Shown: positions 26,692 through 35,040 of the stretch, piece by piece
How positions within the stretch are numbered: position 1 is the stretch's first letter
Layout: every line of letters begins with the position of its first letter
Source of the DNA: Bifidobacterium miconis
GTDB lineage: Bacteria > Actinomycetota > Actinomycetes > Actinomycetales > Bifidobacteriaceae
Assembly: GCF_019331735.1 (NCBI RefSeq)
Contig: NZ_JAHBBH010000006.1
Span: 52,327 to 116,326, forward strand
DNA: 64,000 bases
Reading direction: 5' to 3'
Position numbers and translations under genes: made by a program
The notes under the pieces: generated by a model
The model's database searches: none
The model's input: only the letters and a program-made list of their open reading frames with translations
Told to the model about the DNA's origin: nothing

Positions 26692-28752
26692 ATGACGAAT
26701 GATTGCATGCCGGCGGTGCTGCCGGCGCCCCGCCGCGTCGATATGGGCGAGGGCCGCGTGGCCCTGCCGTTGCGCGGCAGGATCAACGAGGACGCGTCGG
26801 TGGGCGACGAAGGCCGTGTGCTGGCGGGGCAGATCGCCGGCGAGATCGAACGCGCCACCGGCATGCGGTGGGACATCGCGCAGGGCGGCCGCTGGAACGG
26901 TTTCGTTGAGCTGCGACGCGACGACGGCATGGCCCCGCAATCCTACGAACTGACCGTATCCGAACAGGGCGTGAGCATCGTCGGCGGCGGATTCGAGGGC
27001 GTGCGCAACGGCGTGCAGACGCTGCGGCAGATCATCCGGCAGAGCGGCGCTTCGCTGCCCCTGCTGCACATCGCGGACCGGCCGGACTACGCCGTGCGCG
27101 GCTACTATCTGGACGTCACGCGCGGCCGCGTGCCCACGCTGGACTGGCTCAAGCAGTGGGCCGACGAACTGTGCCTGTACAAGTACAACCAGCTGCAGCT
27201 GTACGTGGAGCACACGTTCCGCTTCGACGGCATGAGCGGCACCTGGCGCGGCACGGACGCGCTCGAGCCGAAGGACATCATCGCGTTCGACGACTACTGC
27301 GCCGCGCGCGGCATCGAACTGGTGCCGTCGGTGTCCACCTTCGGCCACCTGTACACGGCGCTGCGCAGCCGCGACCTGCGCGATCTGGGCGAATTCCCCG
27401 AAGACGCCGACCGGCCGTTCAGCTTCATCGAACGCATGGCCCACCACACGCTCAACATCGCGGATCCGCGTGCGCTGGAATTCTCCCTGCGCCTGATCGA
27501 CTCCTATCTGGAGCTGTTCCGCACCAAAAAATTCAACATCTGCGCCGACGAAACCTTCGATCTCGGCAAGGGCCGCTCCCGCGCATACGCCGAGCGCGTG
27601 GGCGTGGCGACCATGTACGCGCGGTACGTGTCCGCATTGTGCCGGCACCTGTCCGAACGCGGCCACGAACCGATGCTGTGGGGCGACATCGCCCTCGAAA
27701 TGCCGGAAATCCTCGGCCAGTTGCCCAAGGACGCCATCCTGCTGAACTGGCTGTATGCGCCCGACGTCGGTGACGACAAGGTGCGTCAGGTCGGCGAATC
27801 CGGCATACGGCAGTATGTGTGCCCGGCCGTGTGGGGCTGGAGCAACCTCGCCCCGCGTTCGAAGGACGCGTGGAGCAACATCTCACGCCTATCGGAATGC
27901 GGCCTGCGCTACGGCGCGGCCGGATTCCTCGTTACCGACTGGGGCGACTTCGGCCACGTCAACGATCCGCGGCTGGTGATCCCGGGCATGATCCAGGGCG
28001 CGGCCGCGGCATGGAACCTCGCCGGCAGCGGCGGACGCGACGGCATGGACGCGGTGGGCCGCGCCATCGACGCGATCGAATACGGCGACGCCGACGCGCG
28101 ATATGCCGAAACGCTGGCCGCGGTGGACGACGACGCGACGTTCCGCTGGTACAACCTCGTGCAGTATCTGGAGTTGGACGACGGCAACGGCGGGCTGAAC
28201 CATGGCGTCGCCGAGCTGCTGTACGCCGGCGACGAACGGCGGACCGCGTGGGTGCGCTCCGGCGCGGATCTCGCGCAGACCCGCGCGCGGCTGCTTACGG
28301 TGCTACGCGATCGGATCGCCGACATGCCGCGCGCCAACGACGATCTGCACGCCCTGCTGCTGCGCCTGCCCCGCGCGAAGGACGCCTCCGCGGCGACGAA
28401 GATCCTGAGCCCGCTGCTCGTCGCCGTCCACGGCCAGATGCTGCTGAACACGGCCGGATGGATCTTCGCCGTACGCGCCGGCGCGATCGACGGGCCGGAA
28501 CCGGACGGGCTGGCGAACGCGACCGCCAAGGAACTGGAAGTCTGGGCCGAAACCTACGCCGCAGCGTGGCGTGACGTCAGCCGCGAGTCGGAGCTGCGCC
28601 GCGTCATGCGCCTGATCTGGCGATGCGCCGACGAGCTTCGGACGGAACCGGGCTCTCAGGAAGCCCGTGGGGACGTGTCCGAGAACGCGCCCGCAAACGC
28701 ACTCGCGGACGCGCAGACGATCACACCGGAGGCCGCACACGATGTCGAATGA
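26692..28752 (+). CDS. GH20 family beta-N-acetylhexosaminidase
   Basis: Glycoside hydrolase expected to release terminal N-acetylhexosamine. The N-terminal accessory domain (about residues 1-145) ends with GVRNGVQTLRQII; the TIM barrel then begins with DYAVRGYYLDVTRGRVPTLD. The catalytic Asp-Glu pair is in FNICADETFDLG (about residue 284), and HMFNP-like and Trp-rich loops (AVWGWSNLAP, LVTDWGDFGH) line the site. Length is 686 residues; there is no signal peptide, so it should act on imported sugar. AAGGAG lies 6 nt before ATG 26692. The stop overlaps murQ by 11 nt, which suggests GlcNAc-(anhydro)MurNAc fragments as substrate in place of a NagZ (GH3) enzyme; that is inferred. Confidence 0.88.
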   Translation: MTNDCMPAVLPAPRRVDMGEGRVALPLRGRINEDASVGDEGRVLAGQIAGEIERATGMRWDIAQGGRWNGFVELRRDDGMAPQSYELTVSEQGVSIVGGGFEGVRNGVQTLRQIIRQSGASLPLLHIADRPDYAVRGYYLDVTRGRVPTLDWLKQWADELCLYKYNQLQLYVEHTFRFDGMSGTWRGTDALEPKDIIAFDDYCAARGIELVPSVSTFGHLYTALRSRDLRDLGEFPEDADRPFSFIERMAHHTLNIADPRALEFSLRLIDSYLELFRTKKFNICADETFDLGKGRSRAYAERVGVATMYARYVSALCRHLSERGHEPMLWGDIALEMPEILGQLPKDAILLNWLYAPDVGDDKVRQVGESGIRQYVCPAVWGWSNLAPRSKDAWSNISRLSECGLRYGAAGFLVTDWGDFGHVNDPRLVIPGMIQGAAAAWNLAGSGGRDGMDAVGRAIDAIEYGDADARYAETLAAVDDDATFRWYNLVQYLELDDGNGGLNHGVAELLYAGDERRTAWVRSGADLAQTRARLLTVLRDRIADMPRANDDLHALLLRLPRAKDASAATKILSPLLVAVHGQMLLNTAGWIFAVRAGAIDGPEPDGLANATAKELEVWAETYAAAWRDVSRESELRRVMRLIWRCADELRTEPGSQEARGDVSENAPANALADAQTITPEAAHDVE

Positions 28753-29698
28753 CAATAGCGACAACAGCAACGACGACAAGTACGGCACGGAAACGTCCGT
28801 GGAACGCGAAATCAGCGGGCTCGGCACGGAAGGCGCGTCCGACCCGACCCTGGAACTGAACGCGCTCGGCACGGCCGATCTGGTGCGCGCGATGGAACGG
28901 CGCGACGCGGCGGTGTGCGAGGCCGTGCGATCGGCCACGCCCCGCATCGCCGAGGCGATCGACGCGATCGTGCCGCGGCTCAAACGCGGCGGCCGGCTCG
29001 TCTACGTCGGCGCGGGCACGTCCGGCCGGCTCGGCGTGCTGGACGCGTCTGAAATACCGCCCACGTTCGGCATGGATCCCAGCATCGTCGTCGGGCTCAT
29101 CGCCGGCGGACGCGACGCGCTCGTGCGCTCGGCCGAATCGGCCGAAGACCATCCCGAAACGGGCGCGCGCGACCTGCGCGGCATCGATCTCACCGCCGAC
29201 GACTGCGTGGTCGGCATCGCCGCCAGCGGACGCACGCCGTACGTCATCGGCGCGCTCGACGAGGCGCGCTCGACCGGCGCGCTCACGATCGCGCTCGCCT
29301 GCAACGCGTGCGCGGCGATCTCCGCGCACGCGGACATCGCGATCGAAGTGCCGGTCGGACCGGAGTTCGTGTCCGGATCGACGCGGCTCGGCGCGGGCAC
29401 CGCCACGAAAATGACGCTCAACATGCTTTCGACGATCACGATGATCCGGCTCGGCAAAACGTACCGCACGCTCATGGTCGACGTGAAGGCGACCAACGAG
29501 AAGCTGGTCGCCCGTGCCATACGCATCGTGCGCGCCGTGACCGACGCCGACGAGACGCAGGCGCGACGGGCGCTCGAACAGGCCGGCTGGAGCGCGAAAA
29601 CCGCGATCGTCATGATCGAACGGCATTGCGATGCAGCGGCGGCACAGGCCGTGCTCGACGACAACGACGGTTTTCTGGCAAAGGTGATCGATAGCTGA
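28742..29698 (+). CDS. murQ: N-acetylmuramic acid 6-phosphate etherase
   Basis: Cleaves MurNAc-6-phosphate to GlcNAc-6-phosphate and D-lactate in peptidoglycan recycling. The SIS-domain signature is clear: VYVGAGTSGRLGVLDASEIP (about residues 89-108, with the catalytic Glu), then GIAASGRTPYVIGAL and LNMLSTITMIRLGKTY. The C-terminal helical domain ends AVLDDNDGFLAKVI. Length is 318 residues, slightly long because of a polar 25-residue N-terminal tail. GGAGG lies 9 nt upstream of ATG 28742. It overlaps both the GH20 gene (11 nt) and anmK (1 nt), so the genes are translationally coupled. Confidence 0.97.
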   Translation: MSNDNSDNSNDDKYGTETSVEREISGLGTEGASDPTLELNALGTADLVRAMERRDAAVCEAVRSATPRIAEAIDAIVPRLKRGGRLVYVGAGTSGRLGVLDASEIPPTFGMDPSIVVGLIAGGRDALVRSAESAEDHPETGARDLRGIDLTADDCVVGIAASGRTPYVIGALDEARSTGALTIALACNACAAISAHADIAIEVPVGPEFVSGSTRLGAGTATKMTLNMLSTITMIRLGKTYRTLMVDVKATNEKLVARAIRIVRAVTDADETQARRALEQAGWSAKTAIVMIERHCDAAAAQAVLDDNDGFLAKVIDS

Positions 29699-30945
29699 TG
29701 CGCATTCTCGGCATGATTTCGGGCACGTCCCACGACGGCGTCGACATGGCGGCGGTCGACTTCCGCGTCGATTCCGCCAACCGGCTCATCGCGTCCATCG
29801 ACTACGTGGACTCCATCCCGTACCCGGCGCCGCTGCGGGCGTCGCTGATCGGCGCGCTGCCGCCGGCCGGCATCGGATTCGAGCAGATGTGCAAGCTCGA
29901 CACGCGTATCGGACGGGCGTTCGCCGACGCGGCCGTGCAGGCATTGTCCTCGTTCCGCCCGTCCGAACCGGTCGACGTGATCTGCACGCACGGGCAGACC
30001 GTCTACCACTGGGTCGAACGTAAGAAGGCGTACGGCACGCTGCAGATCGGACAGCCCGCATGGCTGGCCGAGGCGACCGGACTGCCGGTGATTTCCGACG
30101 TGCGCACTGCCGACGTGGCAGCCGGCGGGGAAGGTGCCCCGCTGGTGCCGCTGCTCGATCAGGTGCTGCTGGCATCCCGCCGCGAATCAGGGCTGCGCTG
30201 CGGCGCGCTCAATCTCGGCGGCATCTCGAACATCACGATCTGCAAGCCCGGCGCCGACACGCAGGCATGGGACATCGGCCCGGCCAATGCGCTCGTGGAC
30301 GCCGTGGTCACCGACTCGACCCACGGCGCGCACACCTACGATCGCGACGGCGAACTCGCCCGGCACGGCCATGTGGACGGCGAACTGCTCGACCTGCTGC
30401 TGCACGAGCCGTATTACGCGCTGCTGCCGCCGAAAAGCTCCGGCAAGGAACTGTTCAACCTCGGCTACGTCAAGACGGCGCTCGCGAAGCTCGGCCGTTT
30501 CGTGCGGCTTGAGGATCTCATCGCCACGCTCACCGAACTCACCGCGGTCACGGTGGCCGACACCGTCAACACCGAGCGTCTCGACTACATGATCGCCTCC
30601 GGCGGCGGCACGCACAATCCGGTGATGATGGACCGCATCCGCGAACTGGCGCCGAACACGACGATCGAACCGAGCGACGCGATCGGCATCCCCGGCGACG
30701 CCAAGGAGGCGATCGCGTTCGCGCTGATCGGCTGGGCCGCCATGCACGGGTTGCCGGCCAACGTGCCCAGCTGCACCGGCGCCAGCGGGCCGCGCGTGCT
30801 CGGCCGCATCACGCCGGCGCCGCTCGGCGCGCGCAACAACCGCAAGGGCGGTCTCGCGCTGGTCGGAGGTTTTCCGCAGATCACGCCGCTGGCCCACTGG
30901 CCGAAGTCGCTGAGGTTCGTCGACGCGTCGGAGCGGGCGCGATGA
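29698..30945 (+). CDS. anmK: anhydro-N-acetylmuramic acid kinase
   Basis: Opens the 1,6-anhydro ring of anhydroMurNAc while phosphorylating it to MurNAc-6-phosphate, the MurQ substrate. The N-terminal ATP loop LGMISGTSHDGVDMAAVDF, the catalytic region WDIGPANALVDAVV, LNLGGISNITI and the C-terminal SGGGTHNPVMMDRI match the family. Length is 415 residues. ATG 29698 overlaps the murQ stop by one base, and the stop overlaps the next start (ATGA). AnmK in a Gram-positive implies a supply of anhydro-muropeptides, from its own lytic transglycosylases or from other bacteria. Confidence 0.96.
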   Translation: MRILGMISGTSHDGVDMAAVDFRVDSANRLIASIDYVDSIPYPAPLRASLIGALPPAGIGFEQMCKLDTRIGRAFADAAVQALSSFRPSEPVDVICTHGQTVYHWVERKKAYGTLQIGQPAWLAEATGLPVISDVRTADVAAGGEGAPLVPLLDQVLLASRRESGLRCGALNLGGISNITICKPGADTQAWDIGPANALVDAVVTDSTHGAHTYDRDGELARHGHVDGELLDLLLHEPYYALLPPKSSGKELFNLGYVKTALAKLGRFVRLEDLIATLTELTAVTVADTVNTERLDYMIASGGGTHNPVMMDRIRELAPNTTIEPSDAIGIPGDAKEAIAFALIGWAAMHGLPANVPSCTGASGPRVLGRITPAPLGARNNRKGGLALVGGFPQITPLAHWPKSLRFVDASERAR

Positions 30946-32183
30946 GCGATGCGTTGGAAGAGCATGCGGCCGTCCGCGCGTTGATGGACTTGGGCGGGCG
31001 GGACGTGCGTCCGGCCAGTGCGGTCGTCGGCACGATCGACGACGCCGGCGAGATGCGCACGGCGGCCGCCGGCTGGGCCGTGCTGCCGCGGGACGTCGAC
31101 GATGCGCGACCCGCCGTGCGACCCGCCGCGCGTCACGCCGCGCGCATGGACGTGCGGCGTCTGATCGACGTGGCGTCGGTGACGAAAATGGCTTCGACCA
31201 CGATGCTGGCCATGATGCTCGTCGACGCCGGCGACCTGCGGCTGGACGACGCCGTATGCCGTTACCTGCCGGGGTTCGCCGACGGCGACAAGTCGCGCGT
31301 CACCGTGCGCCAGCTCATGACGCATACCGCCGGCCTGCGCCCGTGGTGGCCGTTGTATTGCGCGACGACGAGGCGCGACGAGGCGCTGCGCGTCATGGAA
31401 CGCCTGCCGCTGGCCGCAGCTCCTGGTTCGGCGTGGCGGTACTCCGATCTGGGCATGTCGATGATGGGGTTCGTCATCGAGCGGATCACCGGCCGTACGA
31501 TCGGCCGCGCGTTCGACGAGATGATCGCCCGGCCGCTGCACCTGACCGGCGGATACGGGCCGTGCCTGTCGTCGGCGCGCGTCGCCGACATCGCCGGCAG
31601 CTACGATTCCGACGCGTACGAATACGCGATGATCCGGACGCGCACACCGTACGACGTGCCGTACACGGTCGACGATTTCGCCGGCTGGAGGGAACACTGG
31701 GTTCCCGGAACGGTCAACGACGGCAATGCGGCGCACACGTTGGGCGGCGAATCCGGGCACGCCGGGCTGTTCGCCTCCGTGCCGGACCTGCTGGCCATCG
31801 CCCGCGCAGTGTGGCAGGGGCGACTGTGCTCGCATGACGTGCTGGACGAGTTCTCGCAGCCGATATCCGTGCACCCCGGTCAGGCGGTCGGTTTCCGCCG
31901 CACGGCCGTTGCCATGGGCGGACGCGAGGAAACCGTGCTGTACCATCCCGGGTTCACCGGCACGTGGTTCGGGTTCATGCCCTCGCGACATGTCGCCGTC
32001 GCCGGCGGGGCGATGCGCCTGTACGGCGGATTCGGCACGATCGACGGCATCCGCCGCGACCCCGCACGACGCGACCGCATCGCCTCCAGCGCCGGCATCG
32101 CACACGTCATGACCGACGCGCTGCGCGAGCGCGCGGCCCAATCGGCTGTGACGCAATCGACGTACGACGGGGCACTGTCATGA
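30942..32183 (+). CDS. beta-lactamase-fold serine hydrolase, AmiE-like
   Basis: A 413-residue serine hydrolase of the PF00144 type. The SxxK motif is in IDVASVTKMASTTML, the Tyr motif in WRYSDLGMSMMGFV, and the third region in GNAAHTLGGESGHAGLFASV. The last motif is shared with AmiE (YbbE) of Bacillus subtilis, an N-acetylmuramyl-L-alanine amidase that works beside murQ. It has no signal peptide. Its start overlaps anmK (ATGA) and its stop overlaps the acetyltransferase gene, so it belongs to the GH20-murQ-anmK unit. A role in removing the lactyl-linked peptide is likely but inferred; antibiotic resistance is unlikely. Confidence 0.88.
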   Translation: MSDALEEHAAVRALMDLGGRDVRPASAVVGTIDDAGEMRTAAAGWAVLPRDVDDARPAVRPAARHAARMDVRRLIDVASVTKMASTTMLAMMLVDAGDLRLDDAVCRYLPGFADGDKSRVTVRQLMTHTAGLRPWWPLYCATTRRDEALRVMERLPLAAAPGSAWRYSDLGMSMMGFVIERITGRTIGRAFDEMIARPLHLTGGYGPCLSSARVADIAGSYDSDAYEYAMIRTRTPYDVPYTVDDFAGWREHWVPGTVNDGNAAHTLGGESGHAGLFASVPDLLAIARAVWQGRLCSHDVLDEFSQPISVHPGQAVGFRRTAVAMGGREETVLYHPGFTGTWFGFMPSRHVAVAGGAMRLYGGFGTIDGIRRDPARRDRIASSAGIAHVMTDALRERAAQSAVTQSTYDGALS

Positions 32184-32689
32184 CCGCGCGCAGACTGCGA
32201 TTGGCCGGAGCCTCGGATACGCCGCGCATGGCCGCGATCTATCGGGAGGACCTGCAGCGCACATACCGCGGCATCGTCGCGGACGACTGGCTGGACGGAC
32301 TGCGCATCGCCGACGCGATGACCACATGGCGCCGTTTCCTGCGCAAGACCGGGCATCAGTGCCTGCTGTGCGTGGACGAGTCCGGACGCGTGCTCGGCTT
32401 TGCCGGCTGGTATCCGAACAAGATGGATCGCAGCCGATTGGAATTCGCATCCCTGTATGTGGCCGAAGAATCGCAGGGCAGGGGCGTGGGCGGTCTGCTT
32501 ATCCGAGCGGTGCTCGCCCATGCCCAAGCGCGCGGATACCGCACCGTCGCCATTCGTGCGGTATCCGACAACGTCCGCGCCGTCGCGATCTACCGCCACT
32601 ACGGCGCCCAGCCGGTGTCCACCAGCACCTATCGTTTCGGCCCCACCCCCGTGCAATGCACCGACCTTGAATGGAAAATCGGCGGGTGA
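32180..32689 (+). CDS. GNAT family N-acetyltransferase
   Basis: A 169-residue acetyltransferase with the acetyl-CoA loop in LYVAEESQGRGVGGLLIRAV (about residues 90-109) and the later strand AIRAVSDNVRAVAIYRHYGA. ATG 32180 overlaps the stop of the serine hydrolase (ATGA), so it ends the GH20-murQ-anmK-hydrolase operon. The substrate is unknown; amino acids, dipeptides or amino sugars from muropeptides are guesses from context. Confidence 0.9.
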   Translation: MTARRLRLAGASDTPRMAAIYREDLQRTYRGIVADDWLDGLRIADAMTTWRRFLRKTGHQCLLCVDESGRVLGFAGWYPNKMDRSRLEFASLYVAEESQGRGVGGLLIRAVLAHAQARGYRTVAIRAVSDNVRAVAIYRHYGAQPVSTSTYRFGPTPVQCTDLEWKIGG

Positions 32690-34096
32690 TCACCGCCAGC
32701 GCAGGATGGCGTCGAGCGTGGTCTGGGCGAAGCGGAGCGAATCGACGGGGACCCGCTCGTCGACGCCGTGCGCACCTTGCGGCTGCTGGCCCTGCGCGCC
32801 CGCGCACGAGGGGGAGAAGCCGTACGCGTGGATGCCGAGCAGGCTGAACGCCTTCGCGTCCGAACCGCCGCCCGTGCAGAACGGCACCGGTACGGCCGTG
32901 GGATCCAATCCGCGCAGCGCATCCGCAATGGCCAGATAGAACGGCGTGTCGAGCGGCGCCTCGAGCGCCGGTTCGTGCGCGATGAACTCGCGCGTCACAT
33001 GCTCGCCAAGCAATTCGTCGATCACGGCCAGCTGCCGTTCCTCGCCGCCGGGCAGCGTGCGCACGTCGATGCACGCCTGCGCCTGCTCCGGAATCACGTT
33101 CACCTTGTATCCGGCCGCGAGCATCGTCGGCACGCTCGACGGGCGAAACGCGCGGCGCACCACGTCCGCCAGCGGGCCGAGACGGTCCAGCAGTTCGTTC
33201 AGCGACGCGTCGGAGCGCGCTGCGGCCGCCGCGGCATCGGCACCATCCGCAATGACGGCATCCGCGCCGTCCGCAGCATCCAGCACGTACGTTTCGCCGC
33301 GCACCTGCCCGACGATTTCCAGAAACCTGCCCATCGTCGCGATCACCTCGTTCGGCCAGCGGTGGTGCGCCACGCGCGATACCGCGTCGGCAAGACGCAC
33401 GACCGCGTTGTCGTCGCGCACGTACGAGCCGTGGCCGGCCGTGCCGTGCGCGGTGATCTTCAGGTGCGCGGTGCCGCGCTCGCCGCTGGCGATCGGGTAG
33501 AAGTTCACCGGGCGTCCGGCCGCGTCGGTCCACGGGATCTTCATGCCGCCGGATTCGCCGAGCGCATATCGCGCGCCCCCGAAGCACTCCGGATGGTTGC
33601 GCACCAACCAGGCCGCGCCGAAATCGCCGTCGGTCTCCTCGTCGGCCACGAACGCGAAATACGTGGTGTGCGCGGGCCGGAAGCCGCTCGCGGCCCAATC
33701 GCGCAGCACGCAGATCATCGCCGCGACGAAGTCCTTCATGTCCACGGCGCCGCGGCCGTACACGTAGCCGTCGCTCACCGTGCCGGAGAACGGGTCGAAC
33801 GTCCACAGCGCGGGATCGGCGGGCACCACGTCGAGGTGCCCATGGCAGATCAGCGCCGGCAGGTCCGGGCGCGTGCCCGGCACGGTGACGATCAGGTTCG
33901 AGCGCCGCGGCGCGGATTCGAGCCGGCGGATCGCGAACGGCGTATCGGCGAGCAGGCTTTCGACGTAGTCCGCGCAGTCGGATTCGCCGTTCGACCGGCC
34001 GTGCTCGTAGTTTGTCGTGTCGAAGCGGATCAGCCGCGAGCAGATCGACACGATGTCGGTGTCGTGCGCGGCGACGGTGCCTGTGGCGTTCGTCAT
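32690..34096 (-). CDS. M20 family metallopeptidase
   Basis: A 468-residue zinc peptidase/deacylase of the ArgE/DapE/CPG2 group. Metal ligands are in LICHGHLDVVPAD (His), VYGRGAVDMKDFV (Asp), FVADEETDGDFGA (Glu-Glu) and ESGG. A dimerization lid (about residues 205-340) has an Ala/Asp-rich insert. CTGGGSDAKAFSLLGI near the C-terminus is typical. AAGGAG precedes ATG 34096. It converges with the acetyltransferase (stops adjacent) and lies 34 nt after the class A-like hydrolase, as the last gene of the minus-strand peptide transporter operon. Substrates could be dipeptides or acylated amino acids. Confidence 0.92.
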   Translation of the reverse strand: MTNATGTVAAHDTDIVSICSRLIRFDTTNYEHGRSNGESDCADYVESLLADTPFAIRRLESAPRRSNLIVTVPGTRPDLPALICHGHLDVVPADPALWTFDPFSGTVSDGYVYGRGAVDMKDFVAAMICVLRDWAASGFRPAHTTYFAFVADEETDGDFGAAWLVRNHPECFGGARYALGESGGMKIPWTDAAGRPVNFYPIASGERGTAHLKITAHGTAGHGSYVRDDNAVVRLADAVSRVAHHRWPNEVIATMGRFLEIVGQVRGETYVLDAADGADAVIADGADAAAAAARSDASLNELLDRLGPLADVVRRAFRPSSVPTMLAAGYKVNVIPEQAQACIDVRTLPGGEERQLAVIDELLGEHVTREFIAHEPALEAPLDTPFYLAIADALRGLDPTAVPVPFCTGGGSDAKAFSLLGIHAYGFSPSCAGAQGQQPQGAHGVDERVPVDSLRFAQTTLDAILRWR

Positions 34097-34130
34097 GCCT
34101 TGCTCCTTGGAATGAATGGACCGGGAGCCG

Positions 34131-34931
34131 TTAGCGCCGCCCGGCCATGGCCAGCGCCGCCGCGGCCACCGCGCGGATCGCCTCCTGCGCCGGCTGCTCC
34201 TCGTAGCCGCGCGTGCACACGGCCAACACCAGCAGATCATCCGAATCCGGGTCGTGAATGAACGCGGCGTCATGCTCGATGCCGTCCACCGACCCGGACT
34301 TCGAACCCCACGGCGTGCCTGCCGGCAGTTCGGTGGCGATCACGTCGTAGCGCTGACGGGACAGCGCCCCGCGCAGGAGCGCGCGGTTCTCCTCGCTGGT
34401 CCAGTCGCCGCGCACGGCGCCGAGCAGCAGCGCCGACAGCTCGTCGGTGGTCACTTCGTTCGGCGTGCCCGAATCGCGGGCCGCAAGGTCGCCGATCAGC
34501 CGTTCGATGTGCAGCCGGTCCATGCCGAATTCGGCGCACAACCGCTGCACGCGCGGAATGCCGATCAGCCCGAGCAGCATGTTGGTCGCCTCGTTGCTGG
34601 ACCGGTCGATCATGATCTCCACCAGGTCGCGTACGCTCATCGGGTCTCCCACCGCGGGGAACTCGACGTCGACCTCGTCCTCGTCGTCGGCGAGCGAGAA
34701 CGTGCCGCCCTTGGCGGACGTGAACTCGTGCGTGGCCGGCAGCGTCTGCTCCCAGCCGACGTTGCCCGCGTCGATCTCCTCGATCACGGCCATCGCCACG
34801 GCGAGTTTGATCGTGGAGGCCGCGTAGTACACGGTGTCGCCGTTGCGCGAGGCGAGGATGTTGCCCGCGGCGTCGCGCAGGGTGAAGCTGATGACGGCGG
34901 TGCCGTCGCTGTAGTCGCTGATCAGCGGCAT
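34131..34931 (-). CDS. class A beta-lactamase-like serine hydrolase, no signal peptide
   Basis: A 266-residue protein with the class A layout: SxxK in YYAASTIKLAVAM (about residue 40), an SxN motif in MIDRSSNEATNMLL and a KSG motif in WGSKSGSVDGIEHD. The Glu-166-type loop is not obvious. Real secreted beta-lactamases have a signal peptide; this one starts MPLISDYSDGTAVIS and should be cytoplasmic. It sits between an LD-carboxypeptidase and an M20 peptidase gene in a peptide-uptake operon, so peptide or amide hydrolysis is more likely than drug resistance. The start at 34931 has AAAGGAA upstream. Confidence 0.85.
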   Translation of the reverse strand: MPLISDYSDGTAVISFTLRDAAGNILASRNGDTVYYAASTIKLAVAMAVIEEIDAGNVGWEQTLPATHEFTSAKGGTFSLADDEDEVDVEFPAVGDPMSVRDLVEIMIDRSSNEATNMLLGLIGIPRVQRLCAEFGMDRLHIERLIGDLAARDSGTPNEVTTDELSALLLGAVRGDWTSEENRALLRGALSRQRYDVIATELPAGTPWGSKSGSVDGIEHDAAFIHDPDSDDLLVLAVCTRGYEEQPAQEAIRAVAAAALAMAGRR

Positions 34932-34984
34932 GATGGGTTCCTTTCGTTGGATTGGTGTGCTGCTATGGGCGGGATGATGGTCGC

Positions 34985-35040
34985 CGGACGGTGTTCGCCG
35001 GGACGTTTGATCGCCGGGACGTTTCGGCGAACACCGTCCG
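34985..35040. repeat. 16-bp perfect hairpin after the LD-carboxypeptidase gene
   Basis: CGGACGGTGTTCGCCG (34985-35000) pairs perfectly with 35025-35040. The stem abuts the stop codon of the minus-strand LD-carboxypeptidase gene, and the loop contains GGACGTTTGATCGCC-like duplicated units. There is no T-run, so it may slow decay or reduce expression of the two genes beyond it rather than fully terminate. Confidence 0.7.
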
